A stretch of 64,000 nucleotides of DNA from Candidatus Margulisiibacteriota bacterium (GTDB taxonomy: Bacteria; Margulisbacteria; WOR-1; O2-12-FULL-45-9; XYB2-FULL-48-7). The notes under the pieces are model-generated. The model was not told the origin of the DNA. It saw only the letters and a list, made by a program, of their open reading frames with translations, and ran no database searches. The position numbers and the translations under genes are program-made. This document shows positions 6,792 to 15,287 of this stretch, in pieces (position 1 is the first letter of the stretch; every line of letters starts with the position of its first letter). Where the stretch lies: positions 186,001-250,000 of the forward strand of contig JALOPZ010000001.1 in the NCBI GenBank assembly GCA_025453605.1, in the 5' to 3' direction.

Positions 6792-7484
6792 CTAATTACT
6801 CTCCCGTTGAGTAACTTGCCCGGAAACCACGATCACGATCTCACCCTTGATCTGTTTCGCCTTCAATCGTTCGGCCACCTCCCCCGCCGTCCCCCGGATG
6901 ATCTCTTCGAACTTTTTGGTCAGTTCCCGGCAAACGGCGATCCGACGCTCGCCCATTATAGCACTGATCTCCGCGACCGTCTTCAAAACGCGGAACGGCG
7001 ATTCGTATATGATGATCGTCGCTGTTTCCGCCTTCAATCGCTCCAGCGCTTTCCGTTTTTTCCCCGGCTTCTTCGGCAGAAAGCCCTCGAAAATAAATCG
7101 GTCCATCGGTAAGCCGGAGGCCGCGAGGGCCGCCAGCGAAGCCGAGGGGCCAGGAATAACTTCTATTCTGAACCCGTACCCCACAGCTTCCCGGATGATC
7201 TCTGCCCCCGGATCCGACACTCCCGGCATCCCGGAATCGGAGATCAGGGCGATATTCTTGCCCAGCTGGAGCTGTTCCAGGAGGTAAGGGGTCTTCCCTT
7301 TGATGTTGAATTTGTGATAAGAGGTCAGCGGCGTGTTGATCTGGTATTTCATTAATAGAATTTTGCTGTGGCGCGTATCTTCGGCGGCGATCAAGTCAAC
7401 CTCCGCGAGGACCCGGACGGCGCGAAAAGTGATGTCTTCAAGGTTACCGATCGGCGTGGCAACGACGAATAGGGTACCCGGCAT
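6792..7484 (-). CDS. rsmI: 16S rRNA (cytidine1402-2'-O)-methyltransferase
   Basis: RsmI methylates C1402 in the decoding centre of 16S rRNA using SAM. The tetrapyrrole-methylase fold is clear: GTLFVVATPIGNLEDITFRA, AEDTRHSKILL, ISDSGMPGVSDPGAEII, EVIPGPSASLAALAASGLP and FEGFLPKK. At 230 aa it lacks most of the C-terminal extension of longer homologues (about 280 aa) and ends soon after the core. The start is ATG 7484, eight bases after the bactofilin stop, so it is the last gene of the M23-bactofilin-rsmI operon. Confidence 0.93.
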   Translation of the reverse strand: MPGTLFVVATPIGNLEDITFRAVRVLAEVDLIAAEDTRHSKILLMKYQINTPLTSYHKFNIKGKTPYLLEQLQLGKNIALISDSGMPGVSDPGAEIIREAVGYGFRIEVIPGPSASLAALAASGLPMDRFIFEGFLPKKPGKKRKALERLKAETATIIIYESPFRVLKTVAEISAIMGERRIAVCRELTKKFEEIIRGTAGEVAERLKAKQIKGEIVIVVSGQVTQRESN

Positions 7485-7490
7485 CGGCAA

Positions 7491-7883
7491 TTACGCCTGC
7501 GGCAGCGGTTCGTCGGCGGTCGGTCCCGATTCGACCTTGACCCGGCCGTGGTAAACGGCGCCTTCTTCAATAATGATCCGGCCGCCGGCGAGATCGCCGT
7601 GAACCCGGCCGGACTTGCAGATTTCCAGCGTCTCTTTGGCGTAGATGTTACCGTCGACCCGACCGGAAACGCTGACCGTGTGTCCGTGCAGTTCGCCGAC
7701 CACTTTGCCGCTGGAGGCGATGACCACTTCCCCCTCCGCCCGGACCGTCCCCTCGAACTCCCCGGCAACATTAATTGATCCTTTGGTGGTCAATTCACCT
7801 TGTAAACGAGCGTTCTCGCCGATGATCGAATCGATCGCCCCACCCGGGACCGAGGACTTTTTAGCCGTGGAAAACATCCCCAT
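7491..7883 (-). CDS. bactofilin (polymer-forming cytoskeletal protein)
   Basis: Bactofilins are short beta-helical proteins that polymerise without nucleotide at the inner membrane and organise cell-wall enzymes. The 130 aa show the repeated beta-helix pattern (IIGENARLQGELTTKGSINV, GEFEGTVRAEGEVVIASSG, VSVSGRVDGNIYAKETLEI, GRVHGDLAGGRIIIEEGAVYHG) with a short polar tail. GGAGGG lies eight bases before the ATG. It follows an M23 peptidase gene by three bases, the classic bactofilin partner that trims peptidoglycan crosslinks to set cell shape. Confidence 0.92.
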   Translation of the reverse strand: MGMFSTAKKSSVPGGAIDSIIGENARLQGELTTKGSINVAGEFEGTVRAEGEVVIASSGKVVGELHGHTVSVSGRVDGNIYAKETLEICKSGRVHGDLAGGRIIIEEGAVYHGRVKVESGPTADEPLPQA

Positions 7884-7886
7884 CGT

Positions 7887-8780
7887 TTATTCCCTCCATA
7901 ACCGACTGGCGGTCAGCATGTTCAGGTTGAGGAACGCCACCGGATTGCGGGGTACCCCGTTGCGGCGGACCTCGTAATGACAATGAGGGCCGGTGCTCCA
8001 ACCGGTCGTCCCGACATAGCAGATGATCTGTCCTTTGCGGACACTCTGGCCGAGCTTGACCGCGTAGTTGGAATTGTGCGCGTACAGGGTGCTGACCCCG
8101 TGGCCGTGATTGATCTCCACCGTTTTACCGTAGCCGAGTCGCCAGCCAGTGTAGATCACTACGCCAGGAGCGGTCGCCCGGACCGGCGCGCCGTAACCGG
8201 CCTGAATATCGACTCCGGTATGCATCCCCCGCCAGGGGGTCCGGCGATAACCGAAGAAGGAAACCAGCCGGCCGTAGATCGGCCAGCTCGACGGGGTAGC
8301 GGCATAGCGGGCGCGGACCACGGCTACCCATTCCAGCAGTTCGGCATGGCTCTGGCGTTTTTGCGCCAGCTTCGCTTCGGCCTTCTCCAGCAGGTAGTTA
8401 ACCTTTTCTCCGGTGGCGACGGTTGTCCTGACCTCTTTCAGCTCCCACCCTTTCAGGCCAAGCAGCTGCCGGAGCTCATTATCTTTCTTGACCAGTTCGT
8501 CGATTTGGCGGGCGACCTTTTCGGTCTTGACCGAATACGAACTGATGACCGCCTGCTGCTGCCGGTTTTTGGAGATCGTGTCGGCATAGTCGGCTAACCG
8601 GCGGGAGATCAGGGTGGAGTAAACGATCGAAGAGCCGACGACCAGAATGCCGAAGCAGGTCAAGCCGACCGCAGTGTAAACCCAGCTGGCCGGAAGCTTA
8701 AAGCTGAACGGCCTCCCCCGGGACTCGTGGGGGACGATCATGATCGAGTAAAACCGCTGTTTTTTAATTTTCTTATCCAT
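7887..8780 (-). CDS. membrane-anchored M23 (LytM) peptidoglycan endopeptidase
   Basis: One N-terminal transmembrane helix (about residues 31-53), a coiled-coil stretch (about 60-140), then an M23 domain with zinc ligands in GMHTGVDIQA (H and D) and GPHCHYEVRRNG (HxH), plus GHGVSTLYAHN. It is predicted to cut peptide crosslinks in the periplasm, placed by the bactofilin encoded three bases downstream. The reading frame is open to 8825, but the extra MRSEVQILSPRF is a translation of the tRNA-Pro gene just upstream. The true start is ATG 8780 (MDKKIKKQ). Confidence 0.93.
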   Translation of the reverse strand: MDKKIKKQRFYSIMIVPHESRGRPFSFKLPASWVYTAVGLTCFGILVVGSSIVYSTLISRRLADYADTISKNRQQQAVISSYSVKTEKVARQIDELVKKDNELRQLLGLKGWELKEVRTTVATGEKVNYLLEKAEAKLAQKRQSHAELLEWVAVVRARYAATPSSWPIYGRLVSFFGYRRTPWRGMHTGVDIQAGYGAPVRATAPGVVIYTGWRLGYGKTVEINHGHGVSTLYAHNSNYAVKLGQSVRKGQIICYVGTTGWSTGPHCHYEVRRNGVPRNPVAFLNLNMLTASRLWRE

Positions 8781-8792
8781 AATATTGGAGAA

Positions 8793-8866
<74 letters not shown>

Positions 8867-8881
8867 ACCTTGGTAATCTTA

Positions 8882-9490
8882 TCACTTTTTGCGGATTTTC
8901 TCCAGAGACTCGGCGATCGTCAGCTCATTACCGGCCAGGAAACGCTCGAGATCCTGCCGGTGGGCATAGAACGCCAACGCGGCATTGACTATCCCCCAGA
9001 GGATAAACGGGGTGCGCATGGAACCGAGCCACATGACCAGCGGGACCAGGGTAAAAGTCAGCAGTGTCCCGGGAATGAAGCGCCTGAGCATCAGCATGCA
9101 GAGGAGCCAGAGGAGCGTCACGATCACCCCAAAGAACGGGTTGAGCGCAAAGATCACCCCGCCGGTCGTCGCCACCCCCTTCCCTCCTTTAAAACCGAGA
9201 AAAAGGGAGAAATCATGACCGAGGACGACCACCAGGGCACAGAGGACCAGCCCCCATTCGTTCAAATGAAGTGAGCGGGCCAACATGATCGCCAGGATCC
9301 CCTTGCCGGTATCGCCAATAACGGCCAGGAGCGCGGCCATTTTACCGCCGACGATCAGGGCGTTAGAGGCGCCAACGTTGCCGGTGCCGGCCCGGCGCGG
9401 GTCAACGCCGCGACGCAGCTTGGCAAAGATATAGCTGAAGGGGACCGAACCGAGCAGGTAGCAGGCGATCAGGGCCGCCGCTAAGGTCAT
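8882..9490 (-). CDS. plsY: acyl-phosphate:glycerol-3-phosphate acyltransferase
   Basis: PlsY makes lysophosphatidic acid from acyl-phosphate at the inner membrane, the first acylation of phospholipid synthesis. The polytopic protein (202 aa, the family length) has the three PlsY motifs: GSVPFSYIFAK, RAGTGNVGASNA and GHDFSLFLGFKGGKGVATT. The start is ATG 9490, overlapping the lysC stop by four bases (ATGA), so translation is coupled; residues upstream in the open frame have no PlsY homology. Confidence 0.95.
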   Translation of the reverse strand: MTLAAALIACYLLGSVPFSYIFAKLRRGVDPRRAGTGNVGASNALIVGGKMAALLAVIGDTGKGILAIMLARSLHLNEWGLVLCALVVVLGHDFSLFLGFKGGKGVATTGGVIFALNPFFGVIVTLLWLLCMLMLRRFIPGTLLTFTLVPLVMWLGSMRTPFILWGIVNAALAFYAHRQDLERFLAGNELTIAESLEKIRKK

Positions 9491-10731
9491 GCCACCTTGT
9501 CGAGACCGAACGCCTTGTGCAGGAGCTGGACGGCTTGTTTCCCCTGTTCCGCCTTGATGATGCAAGAGACCTTGATCTCGGAGGTGCTGATCATCTGGAT
9601 ATTGATCTTTTCGCCCGAGAGCGCGGCGAACATCTTGGACGCGGTCCCCGGCTGGCTGACCATCCCGATGCCGACCAGAGAAACCTTGCTGACGTCGGAG
9701 TCGGAGACGACCCCTTCCGCGCCAAGCTCTTTGGCGATCTTCTCAGTGATCGCCACCGCCTTTTTCAGGTCCGGTTTGTCGACCGTAAAAGCCATATCGG
9801 CCTGGGAACCGGCCGTGTGGATCGACTGGACGATCATGTCGACGTTGATCTTGTCGGCGGCCAGCGCCCCGAACAGTCGGGCGGCCGTTCCTGGCTTGTC
9901 CGGCACCTTAAAGATCCCGATCTTGGCGATATTTTCATCCAGGGCGATCCCCCGGACCGCTTCTTTCTTTTCCATTTTGCCACCCTCCTCGATGATTCTT
10001 TCCGGGGACATGATGTAGGTCCCCTCGATTTCCTTCTGGCTGGAGCGGAGATGAATGACCATGTTATAGATACTGGCGCACTCGACCGAGCGCGGGTGGA
10101 GGACCTGGGCGCCGAGGCTGGCCAGCTCCAGCATCTCCTCGTAAGAAACGTATTTTAATTTTTTAGCATCGGGGCAGATGCGCGGATCGGTCGTGTAGAC
10201 GCCATCAACGTCGGTGTAGATGTCGCAGACCTGAGCGTGCAGCGCCGCCGCGATGGCAACCGCCGAGGTATCTGACCCACCCCGCCCGATCGTGATAATG
10301 TCCCCCTGACTGTCCACTCCCTGGAAGCCGGTCACGACGACGACTTTGCCCGCTTTCAATTCTTTTTTGATCCGGTCGAGCTTAATGTCCTTGATCCGAG
10401 CTTTTTTATAGATATCTTCGGTCACAACCCCGGCCTGGCCGCCGGTCAGCGAGACGGCCGGGCACCCTTGCGCCTGCAGGGCCATGGCCAAAAGAGCGGC
10501 GGAAACCTGTTCACCGGTGGAGACGAGCATATCGTATTCGCGGGGATCGGGGTTATCGGTCACTTTATTCATCAGGTCGATCAGCTCATCGGTGGTGTGC
10601 CCCATGGCGGAGACGATGACGACCACTTCGTAGCCGTTATCTTTGACCTCTTTGACCCGACGGGCGACGTTCCGGATCTTGTCGGGGGTGCCGACCGACG
10701 TCCCGCCATATTTATGGACGATGACTTCCAT
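9487..10731 (-). CDS. lysC: aspartate kinase
   Basis: Aspartokinase phosphorylates aspartate at the entry to lysine/threonine/methionine and diaminopimelate synthesis. The 414 aa begin with the kinase signature [15 protein letters not shown], then [27 protein letters not shown] and [16 protein letters not shown]. Two C-terminal ACT domains ([20 protein letters not shown] and [19 protein letters not shown]) indicate feedback control by amino acids. It overlaps plsY by four bases. A TATAAT box eight bases before the ATG, without Shine-Dalgarno, suggests its own leaderless mRNA. Confidence 0.96.
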   Translation of the reverse strand: MEVIVHKYGGTSVGTPDKIRNVARRVKEVKDNGYEVVVIVSAMGHTTDELIDLMNKVTDNPDPREYDMLVSTGEQVSAALLAMALQAQGCPAVSLTGGQAGVVTEDIYKKARIKDIKLDRIKKELKAGKVVVVTGFQGVDSQGDIITIGRGGSDTSAVAIAAALHAQVCDIYTDVDGVYTTDPRICPDAKKLKYVSYEEMLELASLGAQVLHPRSVECASIYNMVIHLRSSQKEIEGTYIMSPERIIEEGGKMEKKEAVRGIALDENIAKIGIFKVPDKPGTAARLFGALAADKINVDMIVQSIHTAGSQADMAFTVDKPDLKKAVAITEKIAKELGAEGVVSDSDVSKVSLVGIGMVSQPGTASKMFAALSGEKINIQMISTSEIKVSCIIKAEQGKQAVQLLHKAFGLDKVA

Positions 10732-10739
10732 GCCGGGCT

Positions 10740-10745
10740 ATTATA
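10740..10745 (-). promoter_or_regulatory. -10 box of lysC (leaderless)
   Basis: TATAAT within TGTTATAAT, eight bases before the ATG at 10731. Confidence 0.5.
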
Positions 10746-10757
10746 ACATGCCCGGAG

Positions 10758-11828
10758 CTATTTTCGGGCAGCCAGGACCGTATTGCCGACCAGATTGGTA
10801 AAATCAGGGTCGAAACCGGCCACATAATATTCCGGCGAGATCCCCCAGGCCGGCCGGGCGATATTAGCGTTTTGCCGGCTAACGGCGTTCAGCAGCGGGA
10901 CCAGCCAGTTGCCGAAACCGCAGCCGACGCCGCCGATCGGGGTAATATGCATCTTCCCCTTGGTCAACTCCAGGCCGCGCTGGACCTGGTCGAGCGACCG
11001 CGCCAGGAGGAGCGCTTCGTTCATCAACACCCCGAGGATCTTCCCCTGGGTCAGCTGATCATTGTCGTACAGCATTTTGACGACCTGCTGATTAGTTACC
11101 GAGGGATCGTTCAGTTCCATTTGAAAAGCTTTTTCCAGCGCCGGTCCCCTGGTCAGCACCTCCAGACAGGGATCTCTCTGTTCCGCCATGTCGCCGCGTA
11201 GCAGGCAGCCGCAGTAGCTGCCCAGGTACCAGAGCTTTAACTTGGTGACGAGCGAAGCGGGGACTGGCCGATGGCCAGGTTCATCCGCGCCTGGGACAGG
11301 GATAAGACTCCCATCTTCGGCTAATTCCATCAAATAGCCGCCGACCCCGTTGCCGACGATCAGGACCATGCCAAGCTGTCCCGGCTTAAGATGATTAAGA
11401 CCGCCGCCCGGACCGAATTCCGCCCAGGCCCCCGCTTCAGCGTCGTTGATCAAATAGACTTTGATCGGCCGCTTAGCGAACTTCGTTAAAGCATCGGACA
11501 TTTCCTTGACCAGCGGGATGTTTCTTTCCTCCACTCCCCCCTGATTGGTTATCTTGATGATCGTCCCTTTTTGCTTATCGACCGGCCCGGCGTTGGAGAT
11601 TACCACGGTCGAAATACCGGTCAGGTCAAAATGTTTAAGCCGGGCTAAAGCGAAGTCGAGCAGTTCTTTGGTGCTGCCAAACTTAAGAGTCTCTTTTTCA
11701 TAACCATTCACCTCGACCCCCTTGGGCCCGATCGAACCGATCCCAGCGCGCCAGGTCCCACCCCCGATGTCGCCAACCACGGTCCGGAATAACTTGGGGG
11801 CAACCTCGATCACTCTTCTCGCTCTCAT
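10758..11828 (-). CDS. ROK-like sugar kinase (glucokinase-like), 356 aa
   Basis: The ASKHA fold is visible: phosphate-1 motif VVGDIGGGTWRAGIG, ISTVVISNAGPVD, adenosine motif LIVGNGVGGYLM and a ROK-type DEPGHRP at the place of ExGH. A CGC cluster (YLGSYCGCLL) replaces the usual ROK zinc motif CxCGxxGC, so the family assignment is good but the subtype uncertain; a hexose is the likely substrate. ATG 11828 follows AAAGGGG by six bases and is preferred to 11846. A sigma-28-like site lies upstream (11867-11894). Its upstream neighbour on the same strand is a GH77 glucanotransferase under the same promoter type, so it may phosphorylate glucose freed from alpha-glucan. Confidence 0.72.
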   Translation of the reverse strand: MRARRVIEVAPKLFRTVVGDIGGGTWRAGIGSIGPKGVEVNGYEKETLKFGSTKELLDFALARLKHFDLTGISTVVISNAGPVDKQKGTIIKITNQGGVEERNIPLVKEMSDALTKFAKRPIKVYLINDAEAGAWAEFGPGGGLNHLKPGQLGMVLIVGNGVGGYLMELAEDGSLIPVPGADEPGHRPVPASLVTKLKLWYLGSYCGCLLRGDMAEQRDPCLEVLTRGPALEKAFQMELNDPSVTNQQVVKMLYDNDQLTQGKILGVLMNEALLLARSLDQVQRGLELTKGKMHITPIGGVGCGFGNWLVPLLNAVSRQNANIARPAWGISPEYYVAGFDPDFTNLVGNTVLAARK

Positions 11829-11866
11829 GATATAATCCCCTTTCAAAATAAAATCGGTCCAGTGGG

Positions 11867-11894
11867 TCTTCGTTCAGCAAAAAAAACAATTTCA
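11867..11894 (-). promoter_or_regulatory. sigma-28-like promoter, TGAAATT-N15-CGAAGA
   Basis: Minus strand TGAAATT (11894-11888), 15 bases, CGAAGA (11872-11867), about 39 bases before the ROK-like gene. The -10 part is the weaker half. Confidence 0.45.
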
Positions 11895-11906
11895 GGCAAT
11901 TTTTGA

Positions 11907-14063
11907 TCAGCCTTCCGCTAGAACCACGAAATGATGGCGGTTGAGCCCGGGTTTCTCTTTGGTGCCGGCCGGCAGGCCGACCAGAAACCCCTCGGCCAGG
12001 TCAGGCACAGTGGTCAAGCCGGAAACCAGGTCAAGAAAATTAAAGAGTTTGCCAAGCTGCAGGTCCTTCCCCAGAAAAGGGAACAGATTGAAACGGGCAA
12101 AGGCTTTTTCGGCGGCGCGCTTCGGTCCGTCATAGTTAACGGCCAGCTCCATGACCGCTTTTTGTCCCGGCCCCGGCTGCCAAACCGTCCAGTTCCCGCT
12201 GGCGGCCTGGTAAACCACCGATTCACTATAAACCATTTTTCCCTGGGCTTGAAACCCGCAATCAAAGGTCTGCGGGGTTAACGAGATTACTTGACCAAAG
12301 GGCCTGTTCTCCCGGGCGGCCAAATCCCTGATCAGTCGGTTGGCCGGCGCCAGTTCCTCAATGTTCGGCAGCCGCTGTTCCCAGTTCCCCGTCAGGTTGC
12401 CGACCTCACCCTGGGTTCCGGGCTGAATATTGGTGTATTGCCATTTGCCGTTGTCTAAATAGGCGGGGAGAAGCGTAAATAACGAAGCCAGCGGCAGGGA
12501 GACCGTCCCGGCCGTCGTGCCGGCGACGATCCGCCGGTGAATCTCCATCATGAATTCGGTCGTCAATTCACTCACGGTCAAAGGCCGGCCCAAACCCGGC
12601 GCCAGGACCCCGAAACGGTTCAACAACATTCCCACCCTCGGACCATCGATCCAGCCGTATTTGTGCTCACCAGCTTGACCGGTCAAAAGACCGGTCAGCG
12701 CGGGCATATCATGGGTCAGACTTAAGCGATCGACCGGCCGATAATTACCAAGCGCTTCCGTTTCCCACGGCAAGGCACGCATTAAGGTGATGTCGTAGCC
12801 CTGCGCGATCGCGGCATTGATCGCTCCCTCGGCCGCGATCCGGCGCAGCCAATCACCAACGGTCTCGGCCGAGAATTTCATCCCCGGGATCATCTCCAGC
12901 AGGGCAAAGAGGACTTTTTTCGCGTAGGTTTGCCGGCGCTCTTCCTGTTGCAGGGGGATCGCCCACTCTCCGCCTCTTTCGGCAACAGCCGCGTCAGCCG
13001 GCATCCCCGGATCCAACAAGCGGAAATTTCCCCTGGCTAGTTCAGCCGGGTCGTAGACCGGGAAGGTCGTGTAACCGCCCAGAAAGCCGGCCGCGTGATC
13101 GATGGAGAGCCGGTCAAAGCCGAGCGCGTGGAAATTCTTATTGCTTTTAACCTTAAAATCGAGCAGCGCCTGATTGTTCCGCTCAGCCAGGAAGCCCCAG
13201 AGCTGGACCGGATAACCGTTTTCCGGCTCCGGGAAACAGCCGATCTGCCGGGTAAAGTCAAAAATATCTCTCATCAGAAAAGCTTCCGCGCTCTCTCTGG
13301 CGATGCCGACCCCGACCTGGCCTTCGATCTCTTCGATCCCCAGGGATTTGGCGTAAGCGAGCGCTTCTTTGGCTTGTCGATAACACTCCATTTGTACGTA
13401 TTTAAAATACATGATCCGCGCGCTTTTCAGCGCCATAAAATCACGGGCTTTTGGCGAGTTCATCTCCGCCAGTTCTTCGTCCCATCTTTCCATGGGAAAA
13501 CCTGAATAATGTTCTCTTAGCGCCATGAAATAAGCGTATTTAAGGAGCCACCATGATTGCTTCAGACAGAAGGCGGTGAATTGCTTGTTCCGCACCGCGG
13601 CTTGCGGCAATAACCTAAATTCCTCAAAGGCCTTCGCCAGGATCGGCGGATGCTCGGCTTCGACCGACCGGAGGTCCGTCCCCTCTTTAACGATCGAATG
13701 AGCGGCATAGTTGGCTAATTGTTTTCGAACTTGCCGAGCCAACCGGGGGGAATTCCTGATTTCCGGTATGTCGGTCAGGACCAGCAGGCGATGGCTGAGG
13801 GCATTCATGCTGCTGCGGCTGAAATAGCTGGCCATGCCGGGGGGTGTTTCGTGGATCGGCTGGACACACATTTGTTTAACGCCGGCGGCCGCCAGCTGGC
13901 GGGCCACCGCCCGAAAAGCAGTCCAGTTCCCCGCGCCAAAATCAGGCGCTTTTTTGGAGCGCAATTGAGAGACGGAAAAATGCGGGACGAAGGTCCTGAC
14001 ACCGACCGGAGAAGATGTTGTCACCTGAACAAACCCCGTTTCTTTTCTAAATTGGCGGACCAC
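11907..14063 (-). CDS. 4-alpha-glucanotransferase-like protein (GH77), 718 aa
   Basis: Amylomaltase-type enzyme that would transfer alpha-1,4-glucan segments in glycogen/maltodextrin metabolism. GH77 marks: an opening FVPHFSVSQLRSKKAPDFG and VKQMCVQPIHET (for the family's SLPSRYGIGDFG and LPLxP), nucleophile Asp in GFDRLSIDHAAGF, acid/base Glu in FSAETVGDW and third acidic residue in LSLTHDMPALTG. It is longer than MalQ of about 500-690 aa and divergent throughout, so specificity may differ. The GTG start (14063) lies only three bases after the -10 part of a sigma-28-like site, so the real start may be a little downstream. No secretion signal. Confidence 0.75.
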   Translation of the reverse strand: MVRQFRKETGFVQVTTSSPVGVRTFVPHFSVSQLRSKKAPDFGAGNWTAFRAVARQLAAAGVKQMCVQPIHETPPGMASYFSRSSMNALSHRLLVLTDIPEIRNSPRLARQVRKQLANYAAHSIVKEGTDLRSVEAEHPPILAKAFEEFRLLPQAAVRNKQFTAFCLKQSWWLLKYAYFMALREHYSGFPMERWDEELAEMNSPKARDFMALKSARIMYFKYVQMECYRQAKEALAYAKSLGIEEIEGQVGVGIARESAEAFLMRDIFDFTRQIGCFPEPENGYPVQLWGFLAERNNQALLDFKVKSNKNFHALGFDRLSIDHAAGFLGGYTTFPVYDPAELARGNFRLLDPGMPADAAVAERGGEWAIPLQQEERRQTYAKKVLFALLEMIPGMKFSAETVGDWLRRIAAEGAINAAIAQGYDITLMRALPWETEALGNYRPVDRLSLTHDMPALTGLLTGQAGEHKYGWIDGPRVGMLLNRFGVLAPGLGRPLTVSELTTEFMMEIHRRIVAGTTAGTVSLPLASLFTLLPAYLDNGKWQYTNIQPGTQGEVGNLTGNWEQRLPNIEELAPANRLIRDLAARENRPFGQVISLTPQTFDCGFQAQGKMVYSESVVYQAASGNWTVWQPGPGQKAVMELAVNYDGPKRAAEKAFARFNLFPFLGKDLQLGKLFNFLDLVSGLTTVPDLAEGFLVGLPAGTKEKPGLNRHHFVVLAEG

Positions 14064-14066
14064 TAC

Positions 14067-14094
14067 TTATCCTTGACGGCGCGGAATAATTTCA
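14067..14094 (-). promoter_or_regulatory. sigma-28-like promoter, TGAAATT-N15-GGATAA
   Basis: Minus strand TGAAATT (14094-14088), 15 bases, GGATAA (14072-14067), upstream of the GH77 gene. Confidence 0.55.
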
Positions 14095-14102
14095 GGGAAT
14101 TT

Positions 14103-14780
14103 TTAAGAGGCTTGCAGCGAGCGGAGTTCTGCCGGGGTCAACGGTTCAACCTGGCCAGGCGGTAATTTACCGAGCATGATCCGGCCGATCCGGACCCTTT
14201 TCAGAGCGACGACCCGGTTGCCGGCCGTCTCGACCATCTTGCGGATCTGCCGGTTCTTTCCCTCTTTGAGGATAACGCGGAGCTCATATTGGCCGAGCAA
14301 AGAGACGGCGGCCGCGTCGGCTTTAAGTTTTAATAACGCGTCTGGCGTCACTCGTTCCTCGACCGTGACCAGATATTCTTTTTCGTGTTCGTACCGCGGG
14401 TGCATCAACCGGTTCGCCAGATCACCGTCGTTGGTCAGGAGCATCAGTCCCTCGGAACTGACATCGAGCCGGCCGACCGGGTAGAGCCTTTCGGCGACAT
14501 CGCTGACCAGATCAAGCACCGTCCGCTCTCCCCGCTGGCTGACGCAGGAGCTGTAATAGCCGGTCGGCTTGTTGAGCTTCAAATAGAGCTTATTGCTCTC
14601 GGGCTTGACGCTCCGCCCGGCGACCCGGACCTTATCCTTTTCCGGATCAACCTTCGTCCCCATTGTAGTCACGACCTGGCCGTTGACCGCTACCTGGCCG
14701 GCACGGATCATTTCTTCCGCTTTGCGGCGGGAAGCCACGCCACAGTCAGCCAAATATTTCTGCAAGCGAAAAGTGCTCAT
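14103..14780 (-). CDS. rRNA pseudouridine synthase, RsuA/RluB family
   Basis: Isomerises a uridine in rRNA. An N-terminal S4 RNA-binding domain (STFRLQKYLADCGVASRRKAEEMI) precedes the catalytic domain with YLKLNKPTGYYSS, catalytic-Asp motif YPVGRLDVSSEGLMLLTNDG and EGKNRQIRKMVE. The 225 aa are close to the family norm. Whether it is RsuA (16S) or RluB (23S) cannot be told from motifs. A TAAGAT box seven bases before ATG 14780 points to a leaderless mRNA. Confidence 0.94.
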   Translation of the reverse strand: MSTFRLQKYLADCGVASRRKAEEMIRAGQVAVNGQVVTTMGTKVDPEKDKVRVAGRSVKPESNKLYLKLNKPTGYYSSCVSQRGERTVLDLVSDVAERLYPVGRLDVSSEGLMLLTNDGDLANRLMHPRYEHEKEYLVTVEERVTPDALLKLKADAAAVSLLGQYELRVILKEGKNRQIRKMVETAGNRVVALKRVRIGRIMLGKLPPGQVEPLTPAELRSLQAS

Positions 14781-14787
14781 CGTTTAA

Positions 14788-14793
14788 ATCTTA
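14788..14793 (-). promoter_or_regulatory. -10 box of rsuA-family gene (leaderless)
   Basis: TAAGAT within TGCTAAGAT, seven bases before ATG 14780; nearly the same as the tgt box. Confidence 0.5.
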
Positions 14794-14841
14794 GCACACT
14801 CTGTCGGATAAGATATATTCTGTCAAATAGTCTTCGGCGCA

Positions 14842-15022
14842 TGGGGGCTTCGCCCCCACAGCGATCACGGTTTAACGTTAACCATTTCATTCTCTTTTCT
14901 CCCCCACCTACTTTCTTTTACCAGAAAAGAAAGTAGGCAAAGAAAGCTGGCATAAGGGGTGAACCCCTTATGTATCCCCACGCGCATAACTCGGCTGGAT
15001 GGAGCTTCGCTACGCTCGCTCC
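14842..15022. repeat. array of short perfect hairpins in a gene-poor stretch
   Basis: This part of the 14781-15287 gap holds no convincing gene. It has four inverted repeats in a row: TGGGGGC-TTC-GCCCCCA (14842-14858), a 13-bp stem with a 5-base loop (14907-14937, arm CCTACTTTCTTTT), CATAAGGGG-TGAA-CCCCTTATG (14951-14972) and GGAGC...GCTCC (15001-15022). The second resembles a common dispersed repeat whose translations read like FLSFLVKESR. None has a T run typical of an intrinsic terminator. Confidence 0.7.
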
Positions 15023-15134
15023 ACCAGCCTCGAACAGATGCGCTGATAATGAATGAGCCGGGAATCCGGAATATAAATATAGAATATATCTTATCCGGCC
15101 CGGGAATATGCTTGATAAGCTCGGTCATCGAAGA

Positions 15135-15227
15135 AGACAAAGATGAATTGGCGGCATTAACGATGGCATCAACTTTTTGGCTCGTAATATCACCCTGGAG
15201 GAATGTAATCCTGTCGTTAGCGGCCAT
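15135..15227 (-). pseudogene. macro-domain protein, truncated remnant
   Basis: The frame starts MAANDRITFLQGDITSQKVD and continues AIVNAANSSL, the exact opening of ADP-ribose-binding macro domains. It then breaks where homologues have LGGGGVDGAIH, and runs on as unrelated sequence through the hairpin array. A TATAAT box (15237-15242) nine bases before the ATG survives. It is most likely an inactivated gene whose body was lost when the repeat array expanded or recombined. Confidence 0.7.
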
Positions 15228-15236
15228 TCTGTTCCG

Positions 15237-15242
15237 ATTATA
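15237..15242 (-). promoter_or_regulatory. -10 box of the macro-domain remnant
   Basis: TATAAT within TGTTATAAT, nine bases before ATG 15227; divergent from the sigma-28-like site at 15251. Confidence 0.4.
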
Positions 15243-15250
15243 ACAGCCGG

Positions 15251-15278
15251 TGAAATCGGCCACAAGGCGCGCCGATAA
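15251..15278 (+). promoter_or_regulatory. sigma-28-like promoter, TGAAATC-N15-CGATAA
   Basis: TGAAATC (15251-15257), 15 bases, CGATAA (15273-15278). The -10 octamer GCCGATAA is exactly the E. coli FliA consensus. It drives the three-gene operon beginning at 15288. Confidence 0.7.
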
Positions 15279-15287
15279 AGAAAGGAG

